Assembly (NCBI GenBank): GCA_946480565.1
Contig: CAMLKR010000011.1
Span: forward strand, 1 to 31,957
Direction of reading: 5' to 3'
Source: an uncultured Arenimonas sp.
GTDB lineage: Bacteria > Pseudomonadota > Gammaproteobacteria > Xanthomonadales > Xanthomonadaceae
Length of the DNA stretch: 31,957 nucleotides
Of this stretch, positions 1 through 7,640 are shown one piece after another; the first letter of the stretch is position 1; each line of letters opens with the position of its first letter. The notes beneath the pieces were generated by a model. It had not been told where the DNA came from. It saw only the letters and a list, made by a program, of their open reading frames with translations, and did no database searches. Both the position numbers and the translations under genes were made by a program.

Positions 1-158
1 CCCTCGAGCCAGGCGCCGCGGCCGCGGCGGATCGGCACCAGGGGCAGGGTGCCGGCGTGTTCCTTCATCTGGGTGCAGGGGTGCCAGACGACGGCCAGGT
101 CGCGGGCACGCCAGGCCTCGGCTTCGGCGAGGCGGGCGGGATCGGTGCTTGTTTCCAT
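1..158 (-). CDS. bioA: Adenosylmethionine-8-amino-7-oxononanoate aminotransferase, N-terminal part (cut by window edge)
   Basis: This is the first 52 codons of a minus-strand gene that runs off the left edge. Reading from the ATG at 158-156 gives an open frame with the stretch VWHPCTQMKEH followed by LPLVPIRRGRGAWLE. This is the N-terminal signature of BioA, the PLP enzyme that transfers the amino group of S-adenosylmethionine to 7-keto-8-aminopelargonate in biotin synthesis (cytoplasm). The PLP lysine and the rest of the fold lie outside the window. It is divergent from nudE, with 121 bases between the two starts. The only ribosome-site candidate is a GGGG run about 11 bases upstream of the ATG, so the start is likely but not proven. 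Other class III aminotransferases lack the WHPCTQMK stretch, so confidence in BioA is good despite the truncation. Confidence 0.85.
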   Translation of the reverse strand, partial: METSTDPARLAEAEAWRARDLAVVWHPCTQMKEHAGTLPLVPIRRGRGAWLE

Positions 159-223
159 GCGCGGATGATCCCCGCCGCGCCGGGCCGTGTCCACGCCGGC
201 GCGACGGCGGCCCGGGCAGCCGT

Positions 224-229
224 TAGAAT
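224..229 (+). promoter_or_regulatory. nudE: -10-like box TAGAAT ahead of nudE
   Basis: TAGAAT is followed by exactly six bases and then an ATG at 236. Transcription would therefore start at or next to that ATG, giving a leaderless message that begins with a 14-codon leader ORF. No clear -35 hexamer is visible. The same box-six bases-ATG arrangement occurs before the TonB receptor (11059) and ubiH (27959). It is inferred from spacing and sequence only. Confidence 0.45.
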
Positions 230-235
230 CCGGGC

Positions 236-280
236 ATGCCCGACCATCCTTCCCGCCCGCGTCCCGAGGCCTGCCGCTGA
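236..280 (+). CDS. Short leader ORF (14 codons) coupled to nudE
   Basis: ATG at 236 opens a 14-residue frame (MPDHPSRPRPEACR) that stops at TGA 278-280, whose last base is the first base of the nudE ATG (TGATG). The ATG sits six bases after a TAGAAT box, so it could be read from a leaderless transcript. The stop/start overlap would pass ribosomes to nudE by termination-reinitiation. There is no evidence that the peptide has a function. The ATG could also be chance in GC-rich DNA, with nudE initiated directly from the GAGG at 265-268. Confidence 0.3.
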   Translation: MPDHPSRPRPEACR

Positions 281-822
281 TGCGCCCGCTGCCGATCATC
301 CACGCGCGCGAGGAGCACGGCAGCGAGGGCCGGCGCGAAACCCTGGACCTGGAGTTCAGCAACGGCGAGCGCCGGCGCTACGAGCGGCTCAAGAGCGGCG
401 GCCACGGTTCGGTGATCATCGCCGCGGTGCCCGATCCGCACACCGTGCTGCTGATCCGCGAGTACGCCGCCGGCCTGCACCGCTACGAGCTGGGCCTGCC
501 CAAGGGCCGCATGGACCCGGGCGAGGATGTGCTGGACGCGGCCAACCGCGAGCTGAAGGAGGAGGTCGGGTTCGGCGCGCGCAAGCTCACCCGCCTGCGT
601 TCGATCAGCCTGGCGCCGACCTACATGAACCACGAGATCCAGCTGGTGCTGGCCGAGGACCTGTACCCCGAGCGCCTGCCGGGCGACGAACCGGAGGAAC
701 TCGAGGTCGTGCCCTGGCGGCTGGATGCGCTGCACGAGCTGATGCTGCTGGACGAATGCTCCGAGGGCCGCTCGCTGGCCGCGCTGTTCATCGTGCGCGA
801 AGTGCTGAGGCAACGCGCGTGA
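280..822 (+). CDS. nudE: ADP compounds hydrolase NudE (Nudix family)
   Basis: 180 residues, close to E. coli NudE (186). NudE hydrolyses ADP-ribose, Ap3A, NADH and related ADP compounds in the cytoplasm with Mg or Mn. The Nudix box is complete at residues 76-98, with G76, E82, R90-E91, E94-E95 and G97 all in register. The flanking stretches LDLEFSNGERRRYERL (23-38), IREYAAG (59-65) and LYPERLPGDEPEEL later on match NudE rather than the general ADP-ribose pyrophosphatase NudF. I chose ATG 280 because the family begins just before this point and GAGG lies at 265-268. An in-frame ATG at 187 would add 31 residues of atypical, Arg/Pro-rich sequence. The stop TGA (820-822) overlaps the GTG start of cysQ, so the two are probably translated together. 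Confidence 0.9.
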   Translation: MRPLPIIHAREEHGSEGRRETLDLEFSNGERRRYERLKSGGHGSVIIAAVPDPHTVLLIREYAAGLHRYELGLPKGRMDPGEDVLDAANRELKEEVGFGARKLTRLRSISLAPTYMNHEIQLVLAEDLYPERLPGDEPEELEVVPWRLDALHELMLLDECSEGRSLAALFIVREVLRQRA

Positions 823-1616
823 GCGGGCTGCGCGAGGCCTGCCTGCGCCTGGCCACCGAGGCCGGCGCGGCCATCCTGCAGGTCTATGCCCAGGACTTCG
901 CGGTCGAACACAAGGACGACCGCTCGCCCCTGACCCAGGCCGACCTGGCCTCGCACCGGATCATCGTCGCCGGCCTGCGCGCGCTGGCGCCCGACATCCC
1001 GGTGCTGAGCGAAGAGGACGCGGACATCCCGTGGAGCGTGCGCCGCGGCTGGGAGCGCCACTGGCTGGTGGACCCGCTGGACGGGACCCGCGAGTTCGTG
1101 AAGAAGAACGGCGAGTTCACCGTGAACATCGCCCTGGTCGAACACGGCGTGCCGGTGCTCGGCGTGGTGTACGCGCCGGTGTTCGACTACCTGCTGCACG
1201 CCGAGCGCGGCGCCGGCGCCTTCCTGCGCGAGGCCGGGCAGGACATCGCACTGATGACCCGGCGCCCGGCCACCGCGCCGCTGCGCGTGGCCGCCAGCCG
1301 TTCGCACCTGGACGAGCGCACCGCCGCGGCCCTGCAGCGCATGGGCGACACCGAGCGCCACGGCCTGGGTTCGTCGCTGAAGTTCTGCCGCATCGCCGAG
1401 GGCCGCATCGACGTCTACCCGCGTTTCGGGCCCACCAGCGAGTGGGACACCGCGGCGGCGCAGTGCGTGCTCGAGGCGGCCGGCGGCGCGGTGCTGCGCC
1501 TGGACGGCACGCCGCTGGACTACAACCGCAAGGAAAACATCCTCAACCCGCACTTCATCGCCCTGGGCGACACCGGCCTGCCCTGGCGCGAGTGGCTGGA
1601 CGGCGCGCATGGCTGA
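819..1616 (+). CDS. cysQ: 3'(2'),5'-bisphosphate nucleotidase CysQ
   Basis: 265 residues (E. coli CysQ 246). It removes the 3' phosphate of 3'-phosphoadenosine 5'-phosphate, the by-product of sulfate reduction and of holo-ACP synthesis, and belongs to the inositol-monophosphatase fold. The Mg/Li-sensitive site is visible: KDDRSPLTQAD (32-42), paired acidic residues E65-E66, DPLDGT (85-90) and WDTAAA (209-214). The GTG start at 819 overlaps the nudE stop (GTGA). It fits the N-terminus of the family, and no ATG lies nearby in frame. The 3' end overlaps mazG by eight bases. SuhB-like inositol phosphatases share the motifs, but the LVDPLDGTREFVKKNGEFT stretch is typical of CysQ. Confidence 0.9.
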   Translation: MSGLREACLRLATEAGAAILQVYAQDFAVEHKDDRSPLTQADLASHRIIVAGLRALAPDIPVLSEEDADIPWSVRRGWERHWLVDPLDGTREFVKKNGEFTVNIALVEHGVPVLGVVYAPVFDYLLHAERGAGAFLREAGQDIALMTRRPATAPLRVAASRSHLDERTAAALQRMGDTERHGLGSSLKFCRIAEGRIDVYPRFGPTSEWDTAAAQCVLEAAGGAVLRLDGTPLDYNRKENILNPHFIALGDTGLPWREWLDGAHG

Positions 1617-2421
1617 GATCGACGGGCTGATCGCGATCATGGCCCGCCTGCGCGACCCCGAGCGCGGCTGCCCCTGGGACGTGAAGCAGGATTTCTCCAC
1701 CATCGCGCCGTACACGATCGAAGAAGCCTACGAAGTGGCCGACGCGATCCAGCGCGGCGACATGCAGGAACTGCGCGATGAGCTGGGCGACCTGCTGCTG
1801 CAGGTCGTCTTCCACGCGCGGATGGCGGAGGAGGCCGGCCACTTCACCTTCAACGACGTTGCCGCGGCAATCAACCACAAGATGGTTCGACGGCATCCGC
1901 ACGTGTTCGGCGCCGCCGCCGCCCAGGCGGATGCCGAAGCCCAGCTGGCGGACTGGGAGGAACTCAAGAAGCAGGAGCGCGCCGCCCGCGGCGAATCCGA
2001 CACCAGCGTGCTGGCCGGCATCGCCCGCGGCCTGCCGGAATGGCAGCGCGCGGTGAAGCTGCAGAAGCGCGCGGCCACGGTCGGCTTCGACTGGCCGGGC
2101 CCGGCGCCGGTGATCGCCAAGCTGCACGAGGAGATCGAGGAAGTCCGGGCCGAGTTCGATGCCCTCGCGGCCGGCGATGAAGGCGCCCGCGACCGCCTTG
2201 AGGACGAACTGGGCGACCTGCTGTTCGTGGCCGCCAACCTCACCCGTCACGCCCGGGTGGACTTCGGTGCCGCGCTGCGCCGGGCCAACCAGAAGTTCGA
2301 GCGCCGCTTCCGGCGCATGGAGCAGCTGGCGGCCGCCGAGGGTCTCAGCCTCGATGGCCTGGACCTGGACGCCCAGGACGCCTACTGGAACCGCGCCAAG
2401 GCCGAGGAAAAGGCCGGCTGA
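1609..2421 (+). CDS. mazG: Nucleoside triphosphate pyrophosphohydrolase MazG
   Basis: 270 residues (E. coli MazG 263), cytoplasmic all-alpha NTP pyrophosphohydrolase that turns (d)NTPs, including damaged ones, into NMP and PPi. Both tandem MazG domains are present. The first holds CPWDVKQ (21-27), the acidic set E38, E39, E42 and ELGD (58-61). The second repeats the pattern with LHEEIEEV and ELGDLLFVAANL in the C-terminal third. In E. coli the C-terminal domain is the catalytic one. The ATG at 1609 lies inside the last codons of cysQ, so nudE-cysQ-mazG form one overlapping translational unit of nucleotide-cleaning hydrolases. The stop is followed by a promoter candidate for the next gene. Confidence 0.93.
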   Translation: MAEIDGLIAIMARLRDPERGCPWDVKQDFSTIAPYTIEEAYEVADAIQRGDMQELRDELGDLLLQVVFHARMAEEAGHFTFNDVAAAINHKMVRRHPHVFGAAAAQADAEAQLADWEELKKQERAARGESDTSVLAGIARGLPEWQRAVKLQKRAATVGFDWPGPAPVIAKLHEEIEEVRAEFDALAAGDEGARDRLEDELGDLLFVAANLTRHARVDFGAALRRANQKFERRFRRMEQLAAAEGLSLDGLDLDAQDAYWNRAKAEEKAG

Positions 2422-2422
2422 C

Positions 2423-2451
2423 TTGCCCCGTCGCCGGGCTTGGCGAACAAT
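2423..2451 (+). promoter_or_regulatory. Sigma-70-like promoter for the DUF962 gene
   Basis: TTGCCC (2423-2428), a 17-base spacer and AACAAT (2446-2451), each matching four of six consensus bases with ideal spacing. It lies between the mazG stop and the next start, leaving a leader of roughly 20 bases that carries CCGGAG as a ribosome site. It suggests the small gene can be expressed apart from the nudE operon. Confidence 0.4.
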
Positions 2452-2476
2452 CGGCCCAGTCATCCGGAGCGCCGCC

Positions 2477-2782
2477 ATGAGCCAGGCATTCGCGAACTTC
2501 AGCCAGTTCTATCCCCACTACCTGGCCGAGCACAGCAACCGCACCTGCCGCCGCCTGCATTTCGCCGGCAGCTGCATCGCGCTGGGCTTCCTGGCGGCGG
2601 CGGTGGTCACGTTGAACGCCTGGTGGCTGCTGGCGGCCCTGGTCAGCGGATACGCCTTCGCCTGGGTCGGCCACTTCTTCTTCGAGCACAACCGGCCCGC
2701 GACCTTCAAGCACCCCTTCTATTCCTTCGCCGGCGACTGGGTGATGTTCAAGGACATGCTGACCGGCAAGATCCGGTTCTAG
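2477..2782 (+). CDS. DUF962 / Mpo1-like membrane protein
   Basis: 101 residues. N-terminal YPHYLAEHSNRTCRRLHF (12-29), two central hydrophobic segments (about 31-46 and 49-66) and C-terminal HFFFEHNRPATF with KHPFYSFAGDW match the DUF962 family. Its yeast member Mpo1 is an iron-dependent dioxygenase that alpha-oxidises 2-hydroxy fatty acids in the ER. The conserved histidines expected for iron binding (H19, H28, H66, H71, H79) are all present. Whether bacterial members catalyse the same reaction is not established here. The ATG at 2477 follows CCGGAG at a normal distance and the gene is complete for this short bacterial form. It is convergent with the DUF486 gene, with seven bases between the stops. 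Confidence 0.75.
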   Translation: MSQAFANFSQFYPHYLAEHSNRTCRRLHFAGSCIALGFLAAAVVTLNAWWLLAALVSGYAFAWVGHFFFEHNRPATFKHPFYSFAGDWVMFKDMLTGKIRF

Positions 2783-2789
2783 CCGACCT

Positions 2790-3137
2790 TCACTTGAGGA
2801 AGATCAGGAAGGCCGCCACCACGATCAGCGCGAAGCCGGCGACGTGGTTCCACCTGATCTGCTCGCCCAGGTACCAGATCGAAAAACCGGCGAACACCAG
2901 CAGGGTCAGGATCTCCTGGATGCCCTTGAGCTGGGGCGCGGAATAGACCGCGTGGCCCATGCGGTTGGCCGGCACCTGCAGGCAGTACTCGAAGAAGGCG
3001 ATGCCCCAGCTGGCGAAGATGACGATCCAGATCGGGCTGGCCTTGTACTTGAGGTGCCCGTACCAGGCGAAGGTCATGAACACATTCGAGGCGAGCAGCA
3101 GCAGGATCGGCGTGAGGTAGGCGCTGAGGTTGGACAC
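2790..3137 (-). CDS. DUF486 / DMT-superfamily small membrane protein
   Basis: 115 residues with four hydrophobic segments (about 3-22, 33-52, 70-88, 94-113). The sequence FMTFAWYGHLK (20-30) and the C-terminal RWNHVAGFALIVVAAFLIF are typical of DUF486, a half-size relative of the drug/metabolite transporter superfamily related to the small multidrug resistance fold. The substrate is unknown. The start is a GTG at 3137-3135. An internal ATG at residue 20 would delete the first helix, so GTG is preferred. A TAGCAT box on the minus strand (3185-3180) is the best promoter candidate. It faces away from the response regulator and shares its intergenic region. Confidence 0.75.
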   Translation of the reverse strand: MSNLSAYLTPILLLLASNVFMTFAWYGHLKYKASPIWIVIFASWGIAFFEYCLQVPANRMGHAVYSAPQLKGIQEILTLLVFAGFSIWYLGEQIRWNHVAGFALIVVAAFLIFLK

Positions 3138-3179
3138 GGCGGGTCTCGGTGGCAGGCCCGGCGGCGCCGGGGATGGCAG

Positions 3180-3185
3180 ATGCTA
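3180..3185 (-). promoter_or_regulatory. -10-like box TAGCAT for the DUF486 gene
   Basis: Read on the minus strand, TAGCAT lies about 42 bases upstream of the GTG start, which would give a leader of about 35 bases. No good -35 element is seen at 17 bases, so this is a weak call. Confidence 0.25.
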
Positions 3186-3242
3186 AGGCCGGCCGCGTCC
3201 GGTACCCAGCCCGGGCCCGCCTCGACAGGGAGGTCACGGCGG

Positions 3243-3306
3243 CTTCACGCCCGTCTCACCCGGCCGGGCGTTTAATCTTCACAAAGCTGAAGACATCCTC
3301 TTCACA
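3243..3306 (+). promoter_or_regulatory. Promoter region of the two-component operon with repeated CTTCAC
   Basis: A TTTAAT -10-like box lies at 3271-3276. CTTCAC occurs three times around it: 3243-3248, 3277-3282 and 3300-3305. The latter two are part of an eight-base direct repeat TCTTCACA (3276-3283 and 3299-3306) spaced 23 bases apart, about two helical turns. CTTCA (3277-3281) also pairs with TGAAG (3288-3292). OmpR-family regulators bind direct repeats and often control their own operon, so these are candidate autoregulatory sites. The spacing is seen directly; the role is inference. Confidence 0.35.
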
Positions 3307-3321
3307 TCCCGGAGAAACCCC

Positions 3322-4035
3322 ATGCGACGTGATGACCCGGCCGGCCTGATCCTCGTGGTCGAAGACAACCGCAACCTGTCCGAAATGGTCGGCGAATACC
3401 TCGAGTCCAAGGGCTTCGGCGTCGACTACGCCGGGGACGGCATGGACGGCTACCGCCTGGCGGCCGACAACAGCTACGACGTGATCGTGCTCGACCTGAT
3501 GCTGCCGCGCCTGGACGGCCTCGAGGTCTGCCGCAAGCTGCGCAACGAGGCCAAGAAGTCCACCCCGGTGCTGATGCTGACCGCGCGCGACACCCTCAAC
3601 GACAAGGTCAACGGCCTGGAGGCCGGCGCCGACGATTACCTCGTGAAGCCCTTCGCCATCCAGGAACTCGAGGCCCGCGTGCGCGCCCTGATCCGCCGCG
3701 ACCGCCGCCAGGTGAGCGCCGAGGTGCTGAAGGTGGCCGACCTGGTGCTCGACACCGCCAGCCTGCGCGTCACCCGCGCCGGGCAGGAGATCGCGCTGTC
3801 GCCGATCGGCCTGCGCCTGCTGACCATCCTGATGCGCGAATCGCCGCGCGTGGTCACCCGCCGCGACATCGAGCGCGAGATCTGGGGCGACGGCCTGCCC
3901 GATTCCGACACCCTGCGCAGCCACCTCTACAACCTGCGCAAGGCCATCGACCGGCCGTTCGACCGCCCGCTGCTGCACACCGTGCAGACCGCCGGCTACC
4001 GCATCGCCGACCTCGACGCCCCGCCGGCCGCCTGA
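3322..4035 (+). CDS. OmpR-family DNA-binding response regulator
   Basis: 237 residues. The receiver domain (about 10-125) has the acidic pair E14-D15, phospho-acceptor D58 in VLDLMLPRLDG, switch T87 and K109 in the KPF motif. The C-terminal winged helix (about 135-228) has RAGQEIALSPIGLRLL and ends with TVQTAGYRIAD, typical of OmpR/PhoB effector domains. It should bind DNA as a dimer when phosphorylated by the kinase encoded three bases downstream. The start ATG is preceded by CCGGAGAAACCCC. The targets are unknown. The repeated CTTCAC motif in its own upstream region and the efflux genes beyond the kinase are the obvious candidates. I cannot assign it to a named system such as PhoP, RaxR or ColR. 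Confidence 0.9.
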   Translation: MRRDDPAGLILVVEDNRNLSEMVGEYLESKGFGVDYAGDGMDGYRLAADNSYDVIVLDLMLPRLDGLEVCRKLRNEAKKSTPVLMLTARDTLNDKVNGLEAGADDYLVKPFAIQELEARVRALIRRDRRQVSAEVLKVADLVLDTASLRVTRAGQEIALSPIGLRLLTILMRESPRVVTRRDIEREIWGDGLPDSDTLRSHLYNLRKAIDRPFDRPLLHTVQTAGYRIADLDAPPAA

Positions 4036-4038
4036 GCC

Positions 4039-5343
4039 ATGCCGACCCAGCGCACGGGACTGCGCCGCAAGATCTGGGTCGCCTTCATCCTGCAGGCGGC
4101 GGCGATCTCGTTCGCCGCGGTGCTGGGCGTCTACGGCGCCTCCGCCGTGCTCAAGCACGTGCTGATCCAGCGCGCGCTGCAGGAAGAGGCGGGCCATTAC
4201 TGGCAGCGCCTGAAGGCCGACGCCAACTCGCAGGTGCCCGACACCTACAACATGACCGGTTTCCTGGTGCCGGCCGGCGGCAGCAAGGACGCGCTGCCCG
4301 AGCCGCTCAAGACCCTGCCGGTCGGCTTCCACAGCCTGCCCCGGTCCCAGGGCGGGTCCTTGGTGCTGGTCGAGAAGGACGGCAACGGCCATCTGCTCTA
4401 CCTGTTGTTCAAGCAGGAGCAGGTCGACAGCCTGGCCTTCTGGTTCGGCATGGCGCCGCTGGCGATCGTGCTGGTGGTGATCTACGTGATCGCCTGGTCG
4501 ACCTACCGCGCCTCCAAGCGCGCGGTGTCGCCGGTGATCTGGCTGGCCGGCCAGGTGCAGCGCTGGGACCCCAAACATCCCGAGGCCAGCGCGCTGCGGC
4601 CGGAGAACCTGCCGGTGGACGTGGAGGGCGAGACCCTGGTGCTGGCTTCGTCCCTGCATGATTTCGCCAGCCGAATCGAGAGCTTCGTCGAGCGCGAGCG
4701 CGACTTCACCCGCGACGCCTCGCACGAGCTGCGCACCCCGCTCACCGTGATCCGCGTCGCCGGCGACATGATGGACGGCGACGAAGGCCTGTCGCCGATG
4801 TCGCGGCGCGCGCTCAACCGCATCCGCGGCGCCGGCCGCGACATGGAGGCCCTGATCGAGGCCTTCCTGATCCTGGCCCGCGAGGGCGACACCGGCCTGC
4901 CGGACGACGACTTCGCGGTCAGCGAAGTGGTGGCCGAGGAGGTCGAGAAGGCGCGCCTGCAGCTCACCGGCAAGCCGGTGGAGCTGGAGCTGGTGCTGGA
5001 GTCGGACTTCGGCCTGCACGCGCCGGCGCGGGTGCTGTCGGTGCTGCTGGGCAACCTGCTGCGCAACGCCTGCCACTACACGGACGAAGGCCGCGTCACC
5101 GTCACCGTCCGCCGCGGCGCCATCAGCGTCAGCGACACCGGCGTGGGCATGAGCGCGGAGGAGCTGGCGCGCGTGTTCGAGCCGTTCTTCCGCGCCGGCG
5201 ACCGCAAGAAGGACGGGCAGGGCATCGGCCTGTCCATCGTGCAGCGCCTGTCGCAGCGTTACGGCTGGCCGGTGCGGCTGGAAAGCGAGCCGGGCCGCGG
5301 CACCACCGCCACCATCCGCTTCCCGCAGGTGACGCCGGCCTGA
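4039..5343 (+). CDS. Sensor histidine kinase, partner of the upstream regulator
   Basis: 434 residues. TM1 is at about 12-36, a periplasmic sensor region of some 95 residues follows (about 40-132), and TM2 is at about 134-155. The dimerisation/phosphotransfer segment carries SHELRTPL with H229. The ATPase domain has N343 in NLLRNA, DTGVGM (366-371) and GQGIGL (393-398). A clear HAMP domain is not obvious: the linker after TM2 (about 156-215) is proline-containing and only loosely HAMP-like. The start lies three bases after the regulator stop, so the pair is one operon. The periplasmic sensor region resembles nothing I recognise, so the signal is unknown. A perfect 14-base palindrome at 5349-5362 follows the gene without a T tract. 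Confidence 0.9.
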   Translation: MPTQRTGLRRKIWVAFILQAAAISFAAVLGVYGASAVLKHVLIQRALQEEAGHYWQRLKADANSQVPDTYNMTGFLVPAGGSKDALPEPLKTLPVGFHSLPRSQGGSLVLVEKDGNGHLLYLLFKQEQVDSLAFWFGMAPLAIVLVVIYVIAWSTYRASKRAVSPVIWLAGQVQRWDPKHPEASALRPENLPVDVEGETLVLASSLHDFASRIESFVERERDFTRDASHELRTPLTVIRVAGDMMDGDEGLSPMSRRALNRIRGAGRDMEALIEAFLILAREGDTGLPDDDFAVSEVVAEEVEKARLQLTGKPVELELVLESDFGLHAPARVLSVLLGNLLRNACHYTDEGRVTVTVRRGAISVSDTGVGMSAEELARVFEPFFRAGDRKKDGQGIGLSIVQRLSQRYGWPVRLESEPGRGTTATIRFPQVTPA

Positions 5344-5430
5344 ACCGCGCCGGCGCGCCGGCCGGCCCGCGTCAACCGCGGCCGGACCCCGGCGTTATCC
5401 TCGATTCGAACACCGTCCACTGGAGCTCCG

Positions 5431-6926
5431 ATGCCGTCCGCGCCTTCCAAGTCCTGGGGCTCCCGCGCCCTGATGATCGTCGTGCTGCTGGTCGCGGCCG
5501 CGGGCGCCTGGCTGTGGTGGGGCAAAGGCGACGACGCCCGTGCCGGCGGCTTCCGCACCGCCGCGGTGGACCGCGGCGAGGTGCGGGTAGTGATCTCGGC
5601 CACCGGCACGCTGCGCGCGACCACCACGGTGGACGTGGGTTCGCAGGTGTCGGGCCAGGTGCAGTCGGTGGCGGTGGACTTCAACGACCGGGTGAGCAAG
5701 GGCCAGGCGATCGCCATGCTCGACCCGGCGCCGTTCCAGAGCCGGCTCAAGCAGGCCCAGGCCGACCTGGCCAGCGCCCGCGCCTCGGTGAACGAAGCCC
5801 AAGCCACGCTCAAGAACGCCGAGGCCGACTACGCGCGCAAGCGCGACCTGCTGGCGCGCCAGCTGGTGGCCCGCAGCGAGGCCGACCTGGCCCTGGCCGC
5901 GCGCGACCAGGCCCGCGCCCGCGTGGTGTCGGCCAATGCCGCCGTGCAGCAGCGCCAGGCCGCGGTCGACAACGCCGAGCTCGACGTCGACTACACGATC
6001 ATCCGTTCGCCCGTGGACGGCGTGATCCTGCTGCGCGCGGTCGAGCCCGGCCAGACCGTGGCCGCGAGTTTCCAGACCCCAGTGCTGTTCCAGATCGCCG
6101 AGGACCTGGCCCAGATGCAGATCGATCTGAGCATCGACGAGGCCGACGTCGGCCAGATCAAGGAAGGCCTACCGGTGTCCTTCACCGTCGACGCCTTCCC
6201 CGACCGCCAGTTCCGCGGCGAGGTGAAGCAGGTGCGGCTGTCGGCCACCTCCACCTCCAACGTCATCAGCTACCCGGTGGTGGTGCAGGTCGACAACGCC
6301 GACCTGAGCCTGCTGCCGGGCATGACCGCCAGCGCCGAGATCGTGGTCAGCCGGCGCGAGGACGTGCTGCGCGTGCCCAATGCCGCGCTGCGCTTCACCC
6401 CGCCCGGCGTCGACGCGGCCGCCGCGGGTGCCGGCAACGGCGGCGGTCGCGGCGGACTGGTGCAGGAGCTGCCGAAGGTGGCCGATGGCCTGGACCTGTC
6501 GCCGGAGCAGCGGGAAAAATTCGAGGCCGCGCTGGCCGAGGTCCGCGAACGCGCCGCGGCGCGCCAGGCCGCGCGCCAGTCCGGCCAGAACAGCGGCGGA
6601 TTCGGCCGCGGGCCGGGCGGCGGTCCGTCGTCCGGCGCCGCGGCGGGCGCGCCCTCGCCCGAGGCGATGCGCCAGCGCATGGCGGAGGCGATGATGCGCA
6701 GCTTCGCCGACTTCCGCGCCAGCCTGTCGGCCGCACAGCAGTCGGCCTGGGACGAGCAGCTGCGTGCGCTCGCCACCGCGCGCCGAGGCACGGTCTGGAA
6801 GCTGGTGGACGGCGAACCGCAGGCCGTCCCGGTGCGCGTCGGCGCGTCCGACGGCACCGTCACCGAGATCTCGGGCGGGATCGCCGAGGGCGACCCCGTG
6901 GTCACCGGCCAGGAGCGGCCGGCGGC

Positions 6927-6930
<4 letters not shown>
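5431..6930 (+). CDS. MacA/HlyD-type periplasmic adaptor of an efflux pump, with Spy-like insertion
   Basis: 499 residues; ordinary MacA-type adaptors are about 370-420. There is an N-terminal membrane anchor (about 12-29), a barrel-sandwich half (about 60-100), an alpha-helical hairpin rich in Ala/Gln (about 101-185), the second lipoyl half with SPVDGVIL (193-200), and the beta-barrel (about 225-310). After VPNAALRF (315-322) the expected membrane-proximal domain is interrupted by about 130 extra residues (325-452), resuming at VWKLVDGEPQAVPVRVG. The insert has a Gly-rich linker and two helical stretches each starting with an LSxxQ motif (L356-Q360, L432-Q436), reminiscent of the LTxxQ motif of Spy/CpxP. 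It overlaps the ATPase start (ATGA), so adaptor, ATPase and permease form one unit. GGAG precedes the ATG. Substrate unknown. Confidence 0.88.

Positions 6931-7636
<706 letters not shown>

Positions 7637-7640
<4 letters not shown>

Noticed and set aside
57..818. In-frame upstream extension of cysQ
   Set aside because: Sequence before the GTG at 819 is Arg/Ala/Pro-rich shadow of nudE; CysQ-like sequence begins only at 819.
3256..5076. A 606-codon minus-strand frame opposite the two-component genes
   Set aside because: It lies antisense to a clear response regulator and kinase; composition is His/Gln/Val/Gly-rich with no recognisable domain.
5349..5362. A perfect 14-base palindrome after the kinase gene as a terminator
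   Set aside because: It has no loop or T run, and G/C palindromes of this size are expected often in such DNA. The adaptor gene may well be co-transcribed.
5514..6926. A long plus-strand frame through the adaptor gene that would extend the ATPase N-terminus
   Set aside because: It is the +1/+2 shadow of the adaptor. The ATPase begins at 6927 with a canonical N-terminus and start/stop overlap.
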